Positions 30,904 to 41,430 of a DNA stretch of 64,000 nt are shown in pieces. A program made the translations under genes and the position numbers. Numbering within the stretch: position 1 is the first letter of the stretch; each line of letters starts with the position of its first letter. This stretch comes from Irpex lacteus (lineage: Eukaryota > Basidiomycota > Agaricomycetes > Polyporales > Irpicaceae): assembly GCA_001986395.2 (NCBI GenBank), contig MQVO02000011.1, positions 434,001 to 498,000 of the forward strand, read 5' to 3'. The notes under the pieces were generated by a model. The model ran no database searches and was not told where the DNA came from. It saw only the letters and a program-made list of their open reading frames with translations.

Positions 30904-32163
30904 ATGGAGGCGCAAACAACACCGTCTAGTGTCTCTAACACACAATCCGAAGGGGCAGCGAAAGCTGCTACAGAACCATTCAACCTCTCCAGTGCAGATG
31001 TTGTTATCGTGACCAGCGACAACGTCGAATACCGCCTACACAAGAATATCCTTTCCATCGCCTCACCGTTCTTCGGTGCCATGTTCAGTCTCACTCAGCC
31101 TCCGCAGAGTTCGACAGGTGTCACCGCGATCGATGAGCGGATCCCAGTCACAGAGGAGAGCGAGATATTTGGTGGCCTTATGCGTTTGCTATACCCTGTT
31201 GCCGATCCTCCACTGACGGAGCGGCTTCGGGTGGAGCAGATGCTGGAAGCTTCACTCAAGTATCAACTACAGGAAGCAACGGACGTCTTGAGGACCGCTC
31301 TTCGGGACTTCATTCCCCAGCTTCCTCTACAGGTCTTCGCCACTGCTTGTCGTCTTCGACTGAAGGAAGAGGCACAGCTAGCTGCGAAGGAGTGGAAAAG
31401 CCAGTCGCTCTGGAGTAAAGACGTCAATGAGAGGGACTTTGCGCGTACTGTGGAGGGCATGAGCTATGTTGAAGAGATGGCATATATCTCGGCTGGTTCA
31501 TTCTTCCGTCTATTGCAATATTTGCGCGATACATCTGCCGAGCCCCCCGAACTAATTGATCCACCATGCTCCCATGCTCGTTCATTAGGTGGCAACAGCA
31601 GACTGGAACAGCTCGTTAAAAGAGCCAAGAAAAAAATGCCCACCGATATCACTTTCCGCTGTCGCGACGGCGTCGATGTTCCCGCCTACGAACTCATCGT
31701 TCGTTTGACTCTAGCAAATAAGCTGCTTACGTCACCTGTACCATCATCACCTGAGACCAAGATTTACGAGGTCGATGCAGAATCGAAAGTACTACGTACG
31801 TTCCTCCGGTTCTGCGATCCCTTGCGTACCCATGTCAACCTTGACAACACACAACACCAACTGGAAGCGATTATGGCCCTCGCGGAGAAATATGACATCA
31901 AGATGATGGTACGATTCGTCCGGCAGTACTTCTACACCCTAGCACCAACAGCACGCTATCTCCTAGCTAAGAAGTGGGGGTGGGAGGGCGAAGTGACATC
32001 CGCGGTACTTGCGATACCAGTAGTTGTCGGGCATGTGCATGAATGTACGTACTCCCCTTTGATGGAAGATAGCCATGCTGTTATATACTTCGATATGCTT
32101 AAAGACGCTTTCGCTCTGCATTTGACTTGGATTGGGCGGATGGCCCACTTTTCTAGCCAATAA
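30904..32163 (+). CDS. Dual-BTB/POZ domain protein (419 aa)
   Basis: A single exon. A first BTB domain lies at about residues 25-125 (SADVVIVTSDNVEYRLHKNILSI, then SPFFGAMFSL, then LMRLLYPVADPPL). A second, weaker BTB-like part starts near residue 250 (TDITFRCRDGVDVPAYELI, FLRFCDPLRTH). The middle part, VFATACRLRLKEEAQLAAKEW, is shared by all six BTB genes of the window. It ends soon after the second domain and lacks the Cys/His tail of its relatives. BTB domains mediate dimerisation and often link substrates to cullin-3 ubiquitin ligases. In mushrooms such genes are greatly expanded and their targets are mostly unknown. The closest relative here is the neighbour at 32809. Confidence 0.85.
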   Translation: MEAQTTPSSVSNTQSEGAAKAATEPFNLSSADVVIVTSDNVEYRLHKNILSIASPFFGAMFSLTQPPQSSTGVTAIDERIPVTEESEIFGGLMRLLYPVADPPLTERLRVEQMLEASLKYQLQEATDVLRTALRDFIPQLPLQVFATACRLRLKEEAQLAAKEWKSQSLWSKDVNERDFARTVEGMSYVEEMAYISAGSFFRLLQYLRDTSAEPPELIDPPCSHARSLGGNSRLEQLVKRAKKKMPTDITFRCRDGVDVPAYELIVRLTLANKLLTSPVPSSPETKIYEVDAESKVLRTFLRFCDPLRTHVNLDNTQHQLEAIMALAEKYDIKMMVRFVRQYFYTLAPTARYLLAKKWGWEGEVTSAVLAIPVVVGHVHECTYSPLMEDSHAVIYFDMLKDAFALHLTWIGRMAHFSSQ

Positions 32164-32808
32164 ATCTACATGTGTACCTTGAAAACGTTCCGCTCACTGA
32201 TCGTACATAACATGGAGACAGTGTTGTATGTCTGTTTTTGTCGTATGTGTATTCCTTTTGTTGCACCCATACCCGTCAGCCTGAGTACTACCATCGGCGT
32301 TTCCACTGGGTGCATCAGATTTGAAGTGCAATCATAATATCGTACGATAGAAAACGCAAGTTTGGGACTGGTTGTTGTCGTACTAGTAATGTTTATCGCG
32401 GCTAACTTCAATTACATCTCAGTCCAAGAGACTCGGAGTTCAGTTAACGTTCACCTACTGTCATTCCGTTGATCCTTTATGTTGGCGATACCGGTTTTAA
32501 TCAGCATTCCGGTGGTGTGTTGATGATCGCAATTGAAGTTGTCTCGGCTCTTGTGAAATAGCGTTTTGCGTAAAGTACTATACATCATGTCAACTGTCGG
32601 TCGTGATGATCAACCGTGACGATCTATCACAGTCTATTACAGCTGCCTATCTTGGTCTGATGTGTGTACTAACACAGCGCCGCTGACTCCGAAATTCAGT
32701 TGGCTGTCACGGTACTTCAGGCTAGCGTCCGACGCCGTAGTACTCACATTGATCCGTCATCATCATTTTTCGAGTCCTCCTACAAACTGACTTACATCTT
32801 CACTACGA
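32164..32808. other. Intergenic between two BTB genes
   Basis: No gene is seen. A word CTATCACAGTCTATTACAGCTGCCTAT at about 32623-32649 has a partial match at 35078-35096 (CTATCACAGCTGCCTAT), hinting at shared upstream DNA. Confidence 0.4.
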
Positions 32809-34368
32809 ATGAAAACCGCTAGCTATCCATTCGATCTTCCGAGTGGGGATGTTATGTTTGTGACGGCCGACAGCGTAGAATTCCGCCTACACAAGAGCAT
32901 CCTTTCCATCGCTTCTCCTTTCTTCAGTGATATGTTTTCTCTCACCCAGCCTTCCACACCCCAAGCCTCCGAGTCTTCTGGTAGCCGTATATCAGTGACG
33001 GAGAACAGTGAAGTCTTCGACGCTCTGATGCGTCTAGTGTATCCAGTCGCCGAACCACCCTTGACGGATCCCACGCGCGTAGAGCGTGTCCTGGAAGCCG
33101 CACTCAAGTACCAGCTCGAGAAGGCCACTAGCACAGTGCGCTCAGCGTTCCGTCTCCTTCTTACCCAGTACCCTCTTTCCATATTTGCTTCTGCGTGTCG
33201 TTTACGACTTCAAGAAGAGGCACAGATGGCTGCAGTCGAGTGGAAGAAGCGAGTAACATGGAACACCGACCCCTTCATTTCCGACTTCAACGCCACTCTA
33301 GCTGGTGCATGCTATGGAGAAGAGTTGGCAACCCTGTCTGCAGGCACATACTTTCGCTTGCTCTATTTCCTACGTACCAACCCCAATCCTGCGGTGAACT
33401 TCATCGATCCGGGGAATCCGATTACATCGAGCTCGACTGTTGAGCAACGCAAAGATGCCTCTCCGGTAGCTAATCCACGTCTCCAGGAATATTCACAGGA
33501 TACCGATATTATCCTCCATTCTCGAGACGGCGTCGAAATACGCACGCACCGAGTTATTCTTCGATTGGCCTCTGCCGAGAGGCTGCTCGGTGCGAAGCCG
33601 TCATCTCAAGACGGTACTTCAGTATACAATGTTGATATCAACTCTTCCACACTCCGCTCACTAGTGCAACTGTGCTATCCCTTCGCTCGCATTGCCAGCA
33701 CCAGCACCACGCTCCAGGAACTAGACGAGATTGTACAGGCGGCTAAGGCATACGCCATCGGGGGAGTTGTCGATCTCGTCATGAATCACTGCTTTGAAGT
33801 TGTGCCCAAAAACCCTCTAATTGTCTACTTCTATGCGAAGAAGTGGAATTGGGAAGTTCTGGCGCATGCGGCCCTTGAATGTGTATTGGAGACGCAGATG
33901 AATAGCCCCGTGGACATCGATACCGCTTACAACTGGGTAATGGAGTATACTACCGCAGCTCATTACATGGACCTACTGAAGCGTATCCACCTCTCTCGCG
34001 TGGCAGCCTTACGTTTACTCAGCCAACGCAGTCGATGTCCGCGAGGGTGGAAGGAGCTGATGGGCACCTATGGATTCAGCGTGTTAGCCAGCCTGGCAAC
34101 GGAGCTTCACAGACAGCCATCAGAGGAGGTAGATGCATTAGCATTCCTTAACGGATGTTCCCTCTGTGGTAGATACAAGGAGAACTCTGGGCTGTTTGGC
34201 AACGTAACGCCTGGCTGTAGCTGCAAAGTCTGCCAAACGCCTCGCCGCAGTGGTGGCCTTTTCGGGGCTTGTTTGTGCCCTACCTTCGGACCCCAGTGCA
34301 GAAAATACCTCGAAGATAAGGTTAGCATACAGACTCACCTCCGAAATGTTTTAGCATCATCAAAGTAA
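32809..34368 (+). CDS. Dual-BTB/POZ domain protein with Cys-rich tail (519 aa)
   Basis: A single exon. The first BTB domain spans residues about 7-105 (SGDVMFVTADSVEFRLHKSI, SPFFSDMFSLTQP, LMRLVYPVAEPPL). The second starts near residue 230 (TDIILHSRDGVEIRTHRVIL, then LVQLCYPFARI). The linker carries IFASACRLRLQEEAQMAAVEW and a LSAGTYFRLLYFLR segment typical of this group. The C-terminal 65 residues hold a cysteine cluster (CSLCGRYKE, CSCKVC, ACLCPTFGPQC) that could bind zinc. It is a tandem neighbour of the gene at 30904, in the same orientation, and the N-terminal halves are clearly paralogous. A ubiquitin-ligase adaptor role is general BTB knowledge, not shown here. Confidence 0.87.
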   Translation: MKTASYPFDLPSGDVMFVTADSVEFRLHKSILSIASPFFSDMFSLTQPSTPQASESSGSRISVTENSEVFDALMRLVYPVAEPPLTDPTRVERVLEAALKYQLEKATSTVRSAFRLLLTQYPLSIFASACRLRLQEEAQMAAVEWKKRVTWNTDPFISDFNATLAGACYGEELATLSAGTYFRLLYFLRTNPNPAVNFIDPGNPITSSSTVEQRKDASPVANPRLQEYSQDTDIILHSRDGVEIRTHRVILRLASAERLLGAKPSSQDGTSVYNVDINSSTLRSLVQLCYPFARIASTSTTLQELDEIVQAAKAYAIGGVVDLVMNHCFEVVPKNPLIVYFYAKKWNWEVLAHAALECVLETQMNSPVDIDTAYNWVMEYTTAAHYMDLLKRIHLSRVAALRLLSQRSRCPRGWKELMGTYGFSVLASLATELHRQPSEEVDALAFLNGCSLCGRYKENSGLFGNVTPGCSCKVCQTPRRSGGLFGACLCPTFGPQCRKYLEDKVSIQTHLRNVLASSK

Positions 34369-35362
34369 TGCCCGTTTGAGAACTGATCGTAACCCCCTTG
34401 CTGCTCTTAAGCTTCAAGGGGATCATTGAACTCCCTGTAAATCAGTAGCCCATCGTTGTTTGCTGTCTGTTGTCTAGACTGGGAGTATGTCAGGCCGGTG
34501 ATACCTGAGCATGTTATTTGTTACATAATATTTCGCACGCGTGGTAACCCTCCTGCTAGTACTTATGCATTTAAACATAAATCCCATCTACAGTTCGTAA
34601 CCTCGCAGGAAGGCTCACTACATTCTTTATGATGCATTATTGATGTTTTGATGATATCGTAATGAACCAAAGGGTATTGGCAGACTCGAGTCCGAATTGG
34701 AGACCATTGAATATCGAGTCACGGTCGGTTCGGATGCGCCGGCCTGATGCGCCTCGGACGTTGACCCCTGAGTTGGACGCCAGTAGGTTACTTAATCCCA
34801 CCTTATACTAACGTTCGTTGCTCAAAACTTCAGCTTTTAACCCACCAGACAAAGGTTTACTGGGGAGGCCCAAGGAAAGGACCTTCGCACAACCCCCTTT
34901 TCCGAGCACGGACATCTTGTTCCAATCTGTTCCTTGCAAATGCAATTAAGCCTTGTATAGATTATTGTATCATCTTATACCTTGCTTTAATTTAACAATG
35001 TACTGTTCTGTTATTGTAGTCAACCTGAGCTGCCCCACATCGACGCTTCTCACCATGGAGTGCCCCGGGCCTATCAATCTATCACAGCTGCCTATTCGGG
35101 CACGATGGTACTCCCGGCGCTTCGATGTATTGACAGCTGCAAGTGATGCGCACAGACTAGTACTCTCATTATTCCAAAGAGTACTTGCTGCGAACAACCA
35201 TAATCAAGAATCTTAAGACCCACCTTTGCTCTGAAGCTCTACCATACAGGTCAGAATGAATACTCACTTGGTTTTAATTCGTGTGACTCAGTGGTCGCAA
35301 CACGCAGGTGCATCTCTGTTAACACTCCCGAGACGACTTGCTGCTCAGCGTAGTAGCTCGTA
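34369..35362. other. Intergenic, no gene recognised
   Basis: About 1 kb without a supported gene. There is a small inverted GGCGCATC/GATGCGCC-type palindrome (GATGCGCCGGCCTGATGCGCC at 34733-34753 contains two copies of GATGCGCC). The RTT106-like promoter should be at the right end. Confidence 0.45.
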
Positions 35363-36931
35363 ATGACGGAATATATTGATATCTTAGCTAAGCAGCTTCC
35401 ATCAGAGCTGAAGCTCAAGACACAGGTATTGCCTACCGAAACTCTTGCTTTATTCGACACGCTTCTACGTTTTGCTCTTGGATCAGAATGTCCGAGTGGC
35501 GACGTCGTTTCAGACGATACGAGAAAGTCATGGCCAGCCCATCAACAACAGTTTACAACGCAGATACAAGGAGGGAGAGCTGAGAAGCGGTCGAGGGATG
35601 AGGTGGCAGAGAGGGGCACGGGGCAGAACGATGAGGGCTCGGGAGAGCAGATGACGAAGAAGCGCAAGCTAGACGGCGCGAGTGTGGACGCAGACGATGA
35701 ACACATTTTCACCCTAAACTCCTTGTCGGTTTCATCCCCTATACGGAAGAAGGTCGACGTGGCGGTATACAAGAACTGCCTACGACTGCTAAACCCCTCC
35801 ACGCACGCTTCTGAGTTATCACTGTCATTCGCAGACCTCAAACGCGCGTTTCTAATCCCGACTCGCGGCAAAGCTAAACCTCACTGGTCCCTCGTACTTC
35901 TCTCGTCTGACACCCCTGCACCCGCAAAGGGCAAGAACGTGTCAACAGCCGCATCTTCAAATGAACACATACAGGTGGTCTTTGGAGTTGATGCGGTACC
36001 GACCGCAGCTTACACCACGTCTGAAGGCTCACATCCCAAAGGAACACCAATATTCGCGTCTCTTCGCACATTCCTTTCCCACCTACCACCTCACGTCGCC
36101 GTTACCGAAGTTGGACTTGAAGAAGAGCAGAGCAATGCAAAGGGTGTTCAGGCGTACCGACGAGCGAAGGAGGGCACGTTGTGGTTCCTGAGCAGCGGAG
36201 TGCTATGGGATGGAAAGCCCAGCGAGTTCTGGGACATCTCTGACTTGATTGGGAACGTACCTGGTGGTGAAGAAGGCGACGTCAATGGACCGACGATGAC
36301 TGGGGCTGAGGGCGTTAGAGTGGTCAGCGCGACAGGGAGGACGTGCTCAGTCTTCCTACGAAGACAGCTTCCACCTCTGGAGAAGGTGGATGGGGAGGAT
36401 GAACCGGCTATACAGGTCGAGGAGACCGACTTTGGGATGATCGACGGAAAGGAGCAGGACGGCATCCTGCAATGGGTGAAGAGAAACAAGCGACAGTTTG
36501 GTAAGCCAAAACAGCCAATCGAGAGCGTCGGGACGGGTGGCGCAGACGTGAAAGGCAAGGGCAAAGCTGTTGCCCAACCTGAAGAAGATGACTCCGACGT
36601 AGACGACGACGACTTCGTGGGCGACAGCGACAGCGATGGCGGTTCTCCGACGTCTGGAAGCGACAGCGATGACTCCGATGCCGAACAGGAGGCGAGTACG
36701 GCTGACGAGGAGGACGGAGACGATGATGGCGAAAAAGAGTTGGATCCGTCTCGACATCCACTGCTGCGGCCAGGAGCTATGCCCAAGATGTCGAAAGCCG
36801 CGATTGCGGCTGCAGTCGGAATGGTTACAGAAGATTTGCTGGGGGCAAAGCCAAGTACCTCGGGAGAGAATGCGATGGATGTCGACGACGAAGCGGAAGA
36901 GGATGCTGAAGAAGACGAGCTGGAAGATTAG
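35363..36931 (+). CDS. RTT106: RTT106-like histone chaperone
   Basis: A single exon encodes 522 aa. The layout matches fungal Rtt106: a short helical N-terminus, a Lys/Arg-rich linker (KKRKL), then a double PH-like region with FTLNSLSVSSPIRKKVDVAVY, LSLSFADLKRAFLIPTRGKAKPHWSLVLL, VQAYRRAKEGTLWFLSSGVLW, and an ETDFGMIDGKEQDGILQWVKR segment close to the Rtt106 EFSMID signature. It ends in a long Asp/Glu/Ser-rich tail (SDVDDDDFVGDSDSDGG). Rtt106 binds H3-H4, favours H3K56-acetylated histones, and acts in replication-coupled nucleosome assembly and silencing in the nucleus. The acidic tail would contact histones. The large antisense frames over this gene are shadows of its codon bias. Confidence 0.82.
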   Translation: MTEYIDILAKQLPSELKLKTQVLPTETLALFDTLLRFALGSECPSGDVVSDDTRKSWPAHQQQFTTQIQGGRAEKRSRDEVAERGTGQNDEGSGEQMTKKRKLDGASVDADDEHIFTLNSLSVSSPIRKKVDVAVYKNCLRLLNPSTHASELSLSFADLKRAFLIPTRGKAKPHWSLVLLSSDTPAPAKGKNVSTAASSNEHIQVVFGVDAVPTAAYTTSEGSHPKGTPIFASLRTFLSHLPPHVAVTEVGLEEEQSNAKGVQAYRRAKEGTLWFLSSGVLWDGKPSEFWDISDLIGNVPGGEEGDVNGPTMTGAEGVRVVSATGRTCSVFLRRQLPPLEKVDGEDEPAIQVEETDFGMIDGKEQDGILQWVKRNKRQFGKPKQPIESVGTGGADVKGKGKAVAQPEEDDSDVDDDDFVGDSDSDGGSPTSGSDSDDSDAEQEASTADEEDGDDDGEKELDPSRHPLLRPGAMPKMSKAAIAAAVGMVTEDLLGAKPSTSGENAMDVDDEAEEDAEEDELED

Positions 36932-37217
36932 GAGAATTTGCTCAGAAAATGATGGGTCGTTGCTTTTTGGTGATCGGTACGACATATCTAACTCGTTCTA
37001 TCCCTGAACTTACTGGTGTTGTCTTATTTGCAGTCGTTTCACCGAGGGCCCAGATTATCTAGGTTGAGCCATATACATTTATATCAGCTTGTGGACAAAT
37101 CTCAATGCACAATACACATTTCTATCTTGACTGATTCATACGCAGGTTGCCTTGGGGCTCGATTACTCTATTCTAATCTCACTTTCAAAACTTCGGTGTT
37201 ACCTGTGGGGGAAAGCG
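36932..37217. other. Short convergent intergenic region
   Basis: This lies between the 3' ends of the RTT106-like gene and the next BTB gene, and should hold both terminators. No gene. Confidence 0.5.
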
Positions 37218-38750
37218 TCAATGTGGAGTGCAAGTTGAAGCACGGACATCTCCTCGTACCTTCGAAAGCGCCAAGTTTATCTCCTCGTCCCATCTCTTGC
37301 TCTGGTCGAGAATAGTCTTCATCACGCGATGATCGTGGACGGGGCATCCCTGTTTGCATGGTCCGAAGTGTGTACACTTATTCGGAGACAATAGGTCCAT
37401 CTCTGTGAGATCTTGCGCGGCGATAACCAGATCCAGAGCGCCTGAAGGTGGGGGCGTGGTTGCCTGAGGTAGGTCGTCTTTGGTATATATGCCGGATAAT
37501 CTGAGGCTGGTGCGCAAAGCCAGGGAAAAGTCGAAGCAGAAGCGCAGTAGATTGCAGTAAGTTGTCGCATCGGCTGTCTCCATCTCCGGTGCATACTTGT
37601 ACTGAATGCCCTGCCGTGCTATAATCCTTGCAGCTTCCTGGGCTTCCTCTTGCCATCCCTGGGCCACAGCAACGAAATACACGGAAACCGTGTTGGGATG
37701 ACGTGTGACGAGCTCTTTGAACTCGGCTCTGATTAAGGAGACGATCTTTGGCATATTCCATCGTTGTGCAGCTGCATATACGTCATGCAACAGGGAGAGG
37801 CTCGTTGCATGAAGGCGTTGGAGCGGATAGCAGAGCCTCAGCAGCTCAGAGAGCACATAGCTTGGTAGATCCACCCGTACAGGTGATTGTGTAGTCGTGC
37901 CATCGGCTGATCTGGACTTCAACAACCCTCCTGCAGATGCCACCTGCAGTACGGCAGAATGAACAGGGAATTTGACACCATCTGACGAAACGAGGGAGGC
38001 ATCCGCTTGAGCTGTATCGTGTAAACACAACCCTGTCTGTTTGGGGAGGGCTAACATCGTAGCGTTACCAAACATTTGTATCGTAGGATCCCCGCCATTG
38101 ACGAAGCGTGTCATTCCGGACCTCACAGCAGGAGCCTCAGGGCTGCGTAGGAAATACAGAAGGCGATAATAAGCCCCTGCGGTGATGGTCGACATCTTCC
38201 CTCCGAAGCTTCTCCCGGCCAACGTTGACTCGAACAGCCACCCCGCATTTATCTTCGCATTGAGGGCCTCAGTTCTCCACTGTTCAGCAGCGATACGCGC
38301 TTCATTCTCAGCATTGAGTCTGCACGAAATCGCGTACACATTCAAGGGGAATCGTATGGCCAGTTTGCCCAGCTCTACTCTCGCTAATTTTGCTGCCTCA
38401 TCCATCAGGTATTTCTGCGCAGCCTCCAGTACTTTCTCTACCAGAGGAAGATCACAATCCCGGTCCAGCAAAGGGTCGTCTATGGGGTAACACAGACGCA
38501 TCAGACAGTCAAACGTCTTGCTGTCTTCTGAGATAGGGATAGGGTCCCTTGCTGCTATTGTTCCGACGTCCGTCAAAGACCCAGTCGGTTCCGGTTGCTT
38601 GAGAGAGAACATATCGGCGAAGAACGGAGAGGCTAGGATAAGGACGGCCTTGAAGACATGAAAGTCGACGTTGTCAGACGAGCGAATGATGACGTCCGCG
38701 TCCTTCCTATCGAACGGAACTTGAGCCATGGTGGATACCTGGGCAGACAT
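37218..38750 (-). CDS. Dual-BTB/POZ domain protein (510 aa)
   Basis: A single exon. First BTB at residues about 15-125 (DADVIIRSSDNVDFHVFKAVLI, SPFFADMFSLKQ, CLMRLCYPIDDPLL). The family linker NVYAISCRLNAENEARIAAEQW is followed by SFGGKMSTITAGAYYRLLYFLR. The second BTB-like domain is near residues 245-350 (ADASLVSSDGVKFPVHSAVLQV, LSELLRLCYPLQRL). The C-terminus has a CTHFGPCKQGCPVHDH cluster, close in spacing to the CHHGHYRYNCNYGC tail of the gene at 53155, and may bind zinc. It forms a tandem pair with 39242-40729. Two in-frame Met codons (1 and 8) are possible starts; the first is taken. Confidence 0.87.
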   Translation of the reverse strand: MSAQVSTMAQVPFDRKDADVIIRSSDNVDFHVFKAVLILASPFFADMFSLKQPEPTGSLTDVGTIAARDPIPISEDSKTFDCLMRLCYPIDDPLLDRDCDLPLVEKVLEAAQKYLMDEAAKLARVELGKLAIRFPLNVYAISCRLNAENEARIAAEQWRTEALNAKINAGWLFESTLAGRSFGGKMSTITAGAYYRLLYFLRSPEAPAVRSGMTRFVNGGDPTIQMFGNATMLALPKQTGLCLHDTAQADASLVSSDGVKFPVHSAVLQVASAGGLLKSRSADGTTTQSPVRVDLPSYVLSELLRLCYPLQRLHATSLSLLHDVYAAAQRWNMPKIVSLIRAEFKELVTRHPNTVSVYFVAVAQGWQEEAQEAARIIARQGIQYKYAPEMETADATTYCNLLRFCFDFSLALRTSLRLSGIYTKDDLPQATTPPPSGALDLVIAAQDLTEMDLLSPNKCTHFGPCKQGCPVHDHRVMKTILDQSKRWDEEINLALSKVRGDVRASTCTPH

Positions 38751-39241
38751 TCTCGACGCGTAGTGCGGGATACGTGATGGAACTGGGAAGGAAAAGGAGA
38801 GTCAGTGGGCCACAACACAGTAGGCACTCAAATAGGAGCGCAATCCCCGGGCCTCGCGCGACGATGGACTCAACAAAGCTGCTTTGTATGTTCAAGCTAG
38901 CTGCATGGTATCTGATCAGGCGGCCGCAATGAACGACGATTCTCTTGTATACAATGAAAGATACAAAGAAAGTGGATGCCTTCCATTAACTCGCCTAGTA
39001 CTTTGTCCCGTTGCCACGACTTGAATCAAAACCATACCGGCGATGAGATAATCATCTTCACTAGCAGTAGGCAACAACTAACAAGGATATGGATATGGAA
39101 ATTGTAGTTCCAGGGTTCTGCTGGCAATGGTGCCTCTAGTCGAGCTTCAAGCTCCAAGGATGATCGATGATCCTTGGACTAGAGATCAATCTCGCTGAGC
39201 TGAGAATGTGTGTAAGTTATGTGTTTGCCAAGTGGAACCTA
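38751..39241. other. Intergenic between two BTB genes
   Basis: No gene is seen. It should hold the promoter of the 37218 gene and the terminator of the 39242 gene. A short hairpin-like pair CCAAGGATGATCGATGATCCTTGG occurs at 39154-39177. Confidence 0.5.
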
Positions 39242-40729
39242 CTATTGGCACCGCACCTTCATGATCTGGTCATTCAGCCTTTGATTCCTGGCAACGAGAG
39301 ATTGTGCAGTGCTGGTTACTGCATAACCAGATATCCGTGGGATGAGGTCGATCATAGCGACTGCCAGCATTATGGGCTGTGTGTGTAGTAAGCCTGACGG
39401 CGACTGGAAGAAGTCGTTGTCTGCGCATCGCGAGGCTTCGGCAGACACCGCACTTCGCATCTGAGTAGTATGATTATGACAGAACTTCAGCAAGCGGTGA
39501 TACGCCGTCGCGCCGTGGTCTTCCATCTCTGGGATGTAAGTGTCCTGAAGCATCTTCTGCGCAATCAGCGAGGCCGATTCCCGTGCTTCATCTAGCCAAT
39601 CTTGCTCCATTGCGATAAAGTAGAAATACAGAAGATCGGAATAGTGATTCATGAGAGCGCGAAACTCTTTTCGGATAGAGGAGATAATCTTGGTGACCTG
39701 CCACTGCTTGGCAGCTGTGTAGACCGATTTGAACAGCGCAAAGTCTGACAGATCGAAATGTTCGACAGGATAGCACAACCGCAGTAGCTCAGCAAGTGGC
39801 CTACTGTGTAGTCCGACGGGTATGGCCGGAAGGTTCAGTTCATCTGGGGCGATTGGGGATAGTGTCGGTTTTGATTTGGTGGGTTTGATTGTGATACCTT
39901 GCAGTAGCTTGCTCGCGGATGCAAGATGTAGGATGGAGGTATGAGCGGGAAATTGAACCTGGTCCTGCGAGAGCAGCAGAACATCAGCGCCAGCAATATC
40001 ATGGAGGCAACGGCCGACCGTTGGCTGAGAGAGCTGCTTGAAGAAGGAAGGGAGGATTTGAGTGGGGGGTAGGGAAGGATTACCACCACCAATAAAATGA
40101 GAGATCTTGCCGTTTCGCAAGTAGTACAGAAGGCGGTAGTACACTCCTGCACTAACATTTCCCATCTTCGCCCCAAAACTCCCTCCGGAAACCGTTGCTT
40201 CAAACGGACGATTATGGGATGAACCGCTCCGCAAGGACTTCGATTGATTGTACCACGCCTCTGCTGCCAGTTTCGCTTCTTCTGCTGCTTTCAGTCTACA
40301 TGCGATGGCGTATACGTCTAGCGCATGGGATTGAACGAAAACCTGAAGACACTTTGAAGCAACTTTGACTGCCCATGCCATATCATATTTCTGGGCTGCC
40401 TCCAGGACACTCTCAACGAGCGAAAGATCATTCATGATCGGATCGTCTATTGGGTAGCAGATACGCATTAGGCAGTCGAACGTCTGGCTGGTCTCGGTGA
40501 TAGTGATGGGATCGACGTGCAAATCCGGCGCAGTACTGTCTGATTCAGACGTTGGTACTGCTGGATCAGGCTGCTTGAGAGAGAACATGTCGCGGAAGAA
40601 AGGCGAAGCTAGAATGAGGACAGCTCTGAAGACATAGAAGTAGACATCATCAGATGTGCGAATGATGACTTGAATGTCGGCAGTATCGATATCGAAAGGG
40701 TGTTGTGCAACGGCGGGGTTTTGAGACAT
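39242..40729 (-). CDS. Dual-BTB/POZ domain protein (495 aa)
   Basis: A single exon starting MSQNPAVAQHPFDIDTADI. First BTB at residues about 15-125 (VIIRTSDDVYFYVFRAVLI, SPFFRDMFSLKQP, CLMRICYPIDDP). Linker: DVYAIACRLKAAEEAKLAAEAW, then SFGAKMGNVSAGVYYRLLYYLR. The second domain is near 255-370 (ADVLLLSQDQVQFPAHTSIL, LAELLRLCYPVEHF), followed by a helical tail. Unlike its neighbours it lacks the C-terminal CxH cluster. Same orientation as 37218-38750, with which it forms a tandem pair. Confidence 0.87.
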   Translation of the reverse strand: MSQNPAVAQHPFDIDTADIQVIIRTSDDVYFYVFRAVLILASPFFRDMFSLKQPDPAVPTSESDSTAPDLHVDPITITETSQTFDCLMRICYPIDDPIMNDLSLVESVLEAAQKYDMAWAVKVASKCLQVFVQSHALDVYAIACRLKAAEEAKLAAEAWYNQSKSLRSGSSHNRPFEATVSGGSFGAKMGNVSAGVYYRLLYYLRNGKISHFIGGGNPSLPPTQILPSFFKQLSQPTVGRCLHDIAGADVLLLSQDQVQFPAHTSILHLASASKLLQGITIKPTKSKPTLSPIAPDELNLPAIPVGLHSRPLAELLRLCYPVEHFDLSDFALFKSVYTAAKQWQVTKIISSIRKEFRALMNHYSDLLYFYFIAMEQDWLDEARESASLIAQKMLQDTYIPEMEDHGATAYHRLLKFCHNHTTQMRSAVSAEASRCADNDFFQSPSGLLHTQPIMLAVAMIDLIPRISGYAVTSTAQSLVARNQRLNDQIMKVRCQ

Positions 40730-41430
40730 GGCACTTCAATGTCCTGGTTGAGCATGAGAGCAGGGCCACCTTAAATACTTTGTTGATTCACGTACCTATG
40801 AAAGATTGTAATTGCTATACTGCCAATGTGGCCGAGACTGAGTCATTCACGACGGGATTCAACTTGAAGTTGTGTGAGTGTGACTGATTGGCGCTGGATG
40901 CCACGATGATCCTGCAAAAGGCAGGTCACCTTGAAGGTTGTATTTCGGTCCAAATCTTGGCACTCTCCCACGTTTCCAAACTCTCTGTATCTGTGTGCAA
41001 AGACAGTATCTCTGTGCGACCCGATCTCACTCACAACTGGCCGCATTCCACACTCTGAGTCGCTTGACAACTATATCCGAGTCATGGTGCCGTGCGCGTG
41101 ACCTCGAACAACCGTGACTTACCATCTGCACGGCACCAAATCGCTAGGGTCCACTTACATCATGGTATTCTCCGCCTCCCGAGTCGTCCAAGTTATGAGT
41201 TGCGAGTGCAGTGTTCCTTTTGTATTTTTACTTAGCAGACTAAGTTTGTGAATAACATCTCGTCTGCCAGTGAATTATCGGTCATCTCCGAGCCGGGCAT
41301 GCGAGGGCCTATGCACTGGCAGCGTCATACATCGCACAGCTTCAATCTTCTATCATGCGATTAACCGTTGCATCAGTCCTACATGACAAAGTGCATGAGT
41401 ATGAATATCAATAGAGATAGCCCATCCAAC
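40730..41430. other. Intergenic, no gene recognised
   Basis: No supported gene. The left end should hold the promoter of the BTB gene at 39242-40729. Confidence 0.45.

Noticed and set aside
36148..36985. Long minus-strand frames over the RTT106-like gene
   Set aside because: Reverse readings of the acidic, codon-biased C-terminal tail; the plus strand matches a known family.
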